This document shows, one piece after another, positions 63,654 to 64,000 of a DNA stretch of 64,000 nt. The stretch is from Thiomonas sp. FB-Cd. Its GTDB lineage: Bacteria > Pseudomonadota > Gammaproteobacteria > Burkholderiales > Burkholderiaceae_C. A program made the translations under genes and the position numbers. Every line of letters starts with the position of its first letter. Positions within the stretch are counted from its first letter, which is position 1. The stretch covers positions 1,860,001 through 1,924,000 of the forward strand of contig NZ_JPOE01000002.1 in assembly GCF_000733775.1 (NCBI RefSeq). The letters run 5' to 3'. The notes beneath the pieces were generated by a model that saw nothing but the letters and a program-made list of their open reading frames with translations, made no database searches and was not told the DNA's origin.

Positions 63654-64000
63654 ATGAACCATCGCAAGAACCTGGCGCGCGCCACAATCGGCGCAGCAGC
63701 GCTAGCACTGGTGACAGGCCTGGCACACGCGGCTGATCCGACGCCCGGTCAATACGCCTTGGGCGACGGGCTGACCCTTTCGGCAAACTACACCGGCGAG
63801 GCTGCGGCCAACACCAGCGGCGGGATCCGCCGGGGTTCGGCCTATGCCGGCCAGCTGTTCCTGGGTGCCGATCTGGACCTGCACAAAATGCTGGGCTGGA
63901 ATGCCACGAGCGTGCACATCGCCGTGACCCAACGCCACGGCCAAAGCCTGGCGTCCGAGGCGATCGGCAACAACACCTCGGTCCAGGAAATTTACGGCAC
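63654..64000 (+). CDS. OprB-type carbohydrate porin (N-terminal part, runs off the window)
   Basis: The frame opens at ATG 63654, 31 bp after fruA and preceded by GAGGAGA, and is still open at the window end (115 codons). A signal peptide (ARATIGAAALALVTGLAHAA) leads into LTLSANYTGEAAANTSGGIR and YAGQLFLGADLDLHKMLGWN, typical of the OprB carbohydrate-selective porin family. Its position in the fru cluster suggests it admits fructose or a related sugar across the outer membrane. Confidence 0.85.
   Translation, partial: MNHRKNLARATIGAAALALVTGLAHAADPTPGQYALGDGLTLSANYTGEAAANTSGGIRRGSAYAGQLFLGADLDLHKMLGWNATSVHIAVTQRHGQSLASEAIGNNTSVQEIYG

Noticed and set aside
1..64000. CRISPR arrays, tRNA or rRNA genes, prophage modules
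   Set aside because: I looked for regularly spaced repeats, tRNA-like cloverleaf and CCA ends, and phage structural genes, and saw none. A tRNAscan or Infernal run would be decisive.

Overview
This 64 kb window is high-GC DNA from a betaproteobacterium, most likely of the order Burkholderiales. The evidence is the compact phenylacetate (paa) operon with a TetR-type PaaR, the fructose PTS operon fruBKA under a LacI-type regulator, the lipoproteins with a Cys-polyGly start (SACGGGGGG), and the glcDEF and mdtABC gene orders. The genus cannot be fixed from the sequence alone.

Layout. 1-2100: tail of an S41 protease, a MoeB/ThiF-type enzyme and an SDR. 2226-4972: a decayed TnpB element abutted by an intact IS5-family insertion with a CAAT target duplication. 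5298-11296: an orphan lipoprotein, then a LysR regulator divergent from a CoA-acylating aldehyde dehydrogenase and a GMC oxidoreductase. 11307-14034: hexose-6-phosphate mutarotase, a 154-bp miniature derivative of the TnpB element, and a DHA2-type MFS exporter. 14457-23645: a tripartite RND efflux operon (mdtA-mdtB-mdtC plus an outer-membrane lipoprotein channel). 23970-31100: cobalamin adenosyltransferase, a frameshifted D-lactate dehydrogenase, a cupredoxin, and the glycolate oxidase operon glcDEF. 31198-41590: the phenylacetyl-CoA epoxidase pathway (paaG-I-K-A-B-C-D-E-R-Z on the minus strand, with paaY divergent). 41702-45347: glutathione peroxidase, an EamA transporter, a membrane-anchored TlpA-like protein and LplT. 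45602-51105: alr, radA, a DoxX protein and an ABCD-type ABC transporter. 51707-54845: an intact TnpB element inserted in the 3' end of a DUF4382 lipoprotein gene that is itself truncated head-to-head against a broken DUF6502 gene. 55011-64000: ilvE, a zinc-finger protein, waaF, then fruR and fruB-fruK-fruA, and the start of an OprB-type porin.

Together the genes describe a versatile aerobic heterotroph. It can import and phosphorylate fructose, respire glycolate and probably D-lactate through FAD/Fe-S oxidases, degrade phenylacetate through the epoxide route, and extrude drugs through an MdtABC-type pump.

The best accessory signals are the TnpB family and the broken genes. The TnpB family has one intact copy, one wreck and one miniature derivative whose internal deletion falls at a short repeated sequence. 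Three one-base deletions in G-rich tracts (dld, and fruK twice) could be assembly errors. I found no CRISPR array, tRNA, rRNA, or clearly unprecedented multi-gene system.
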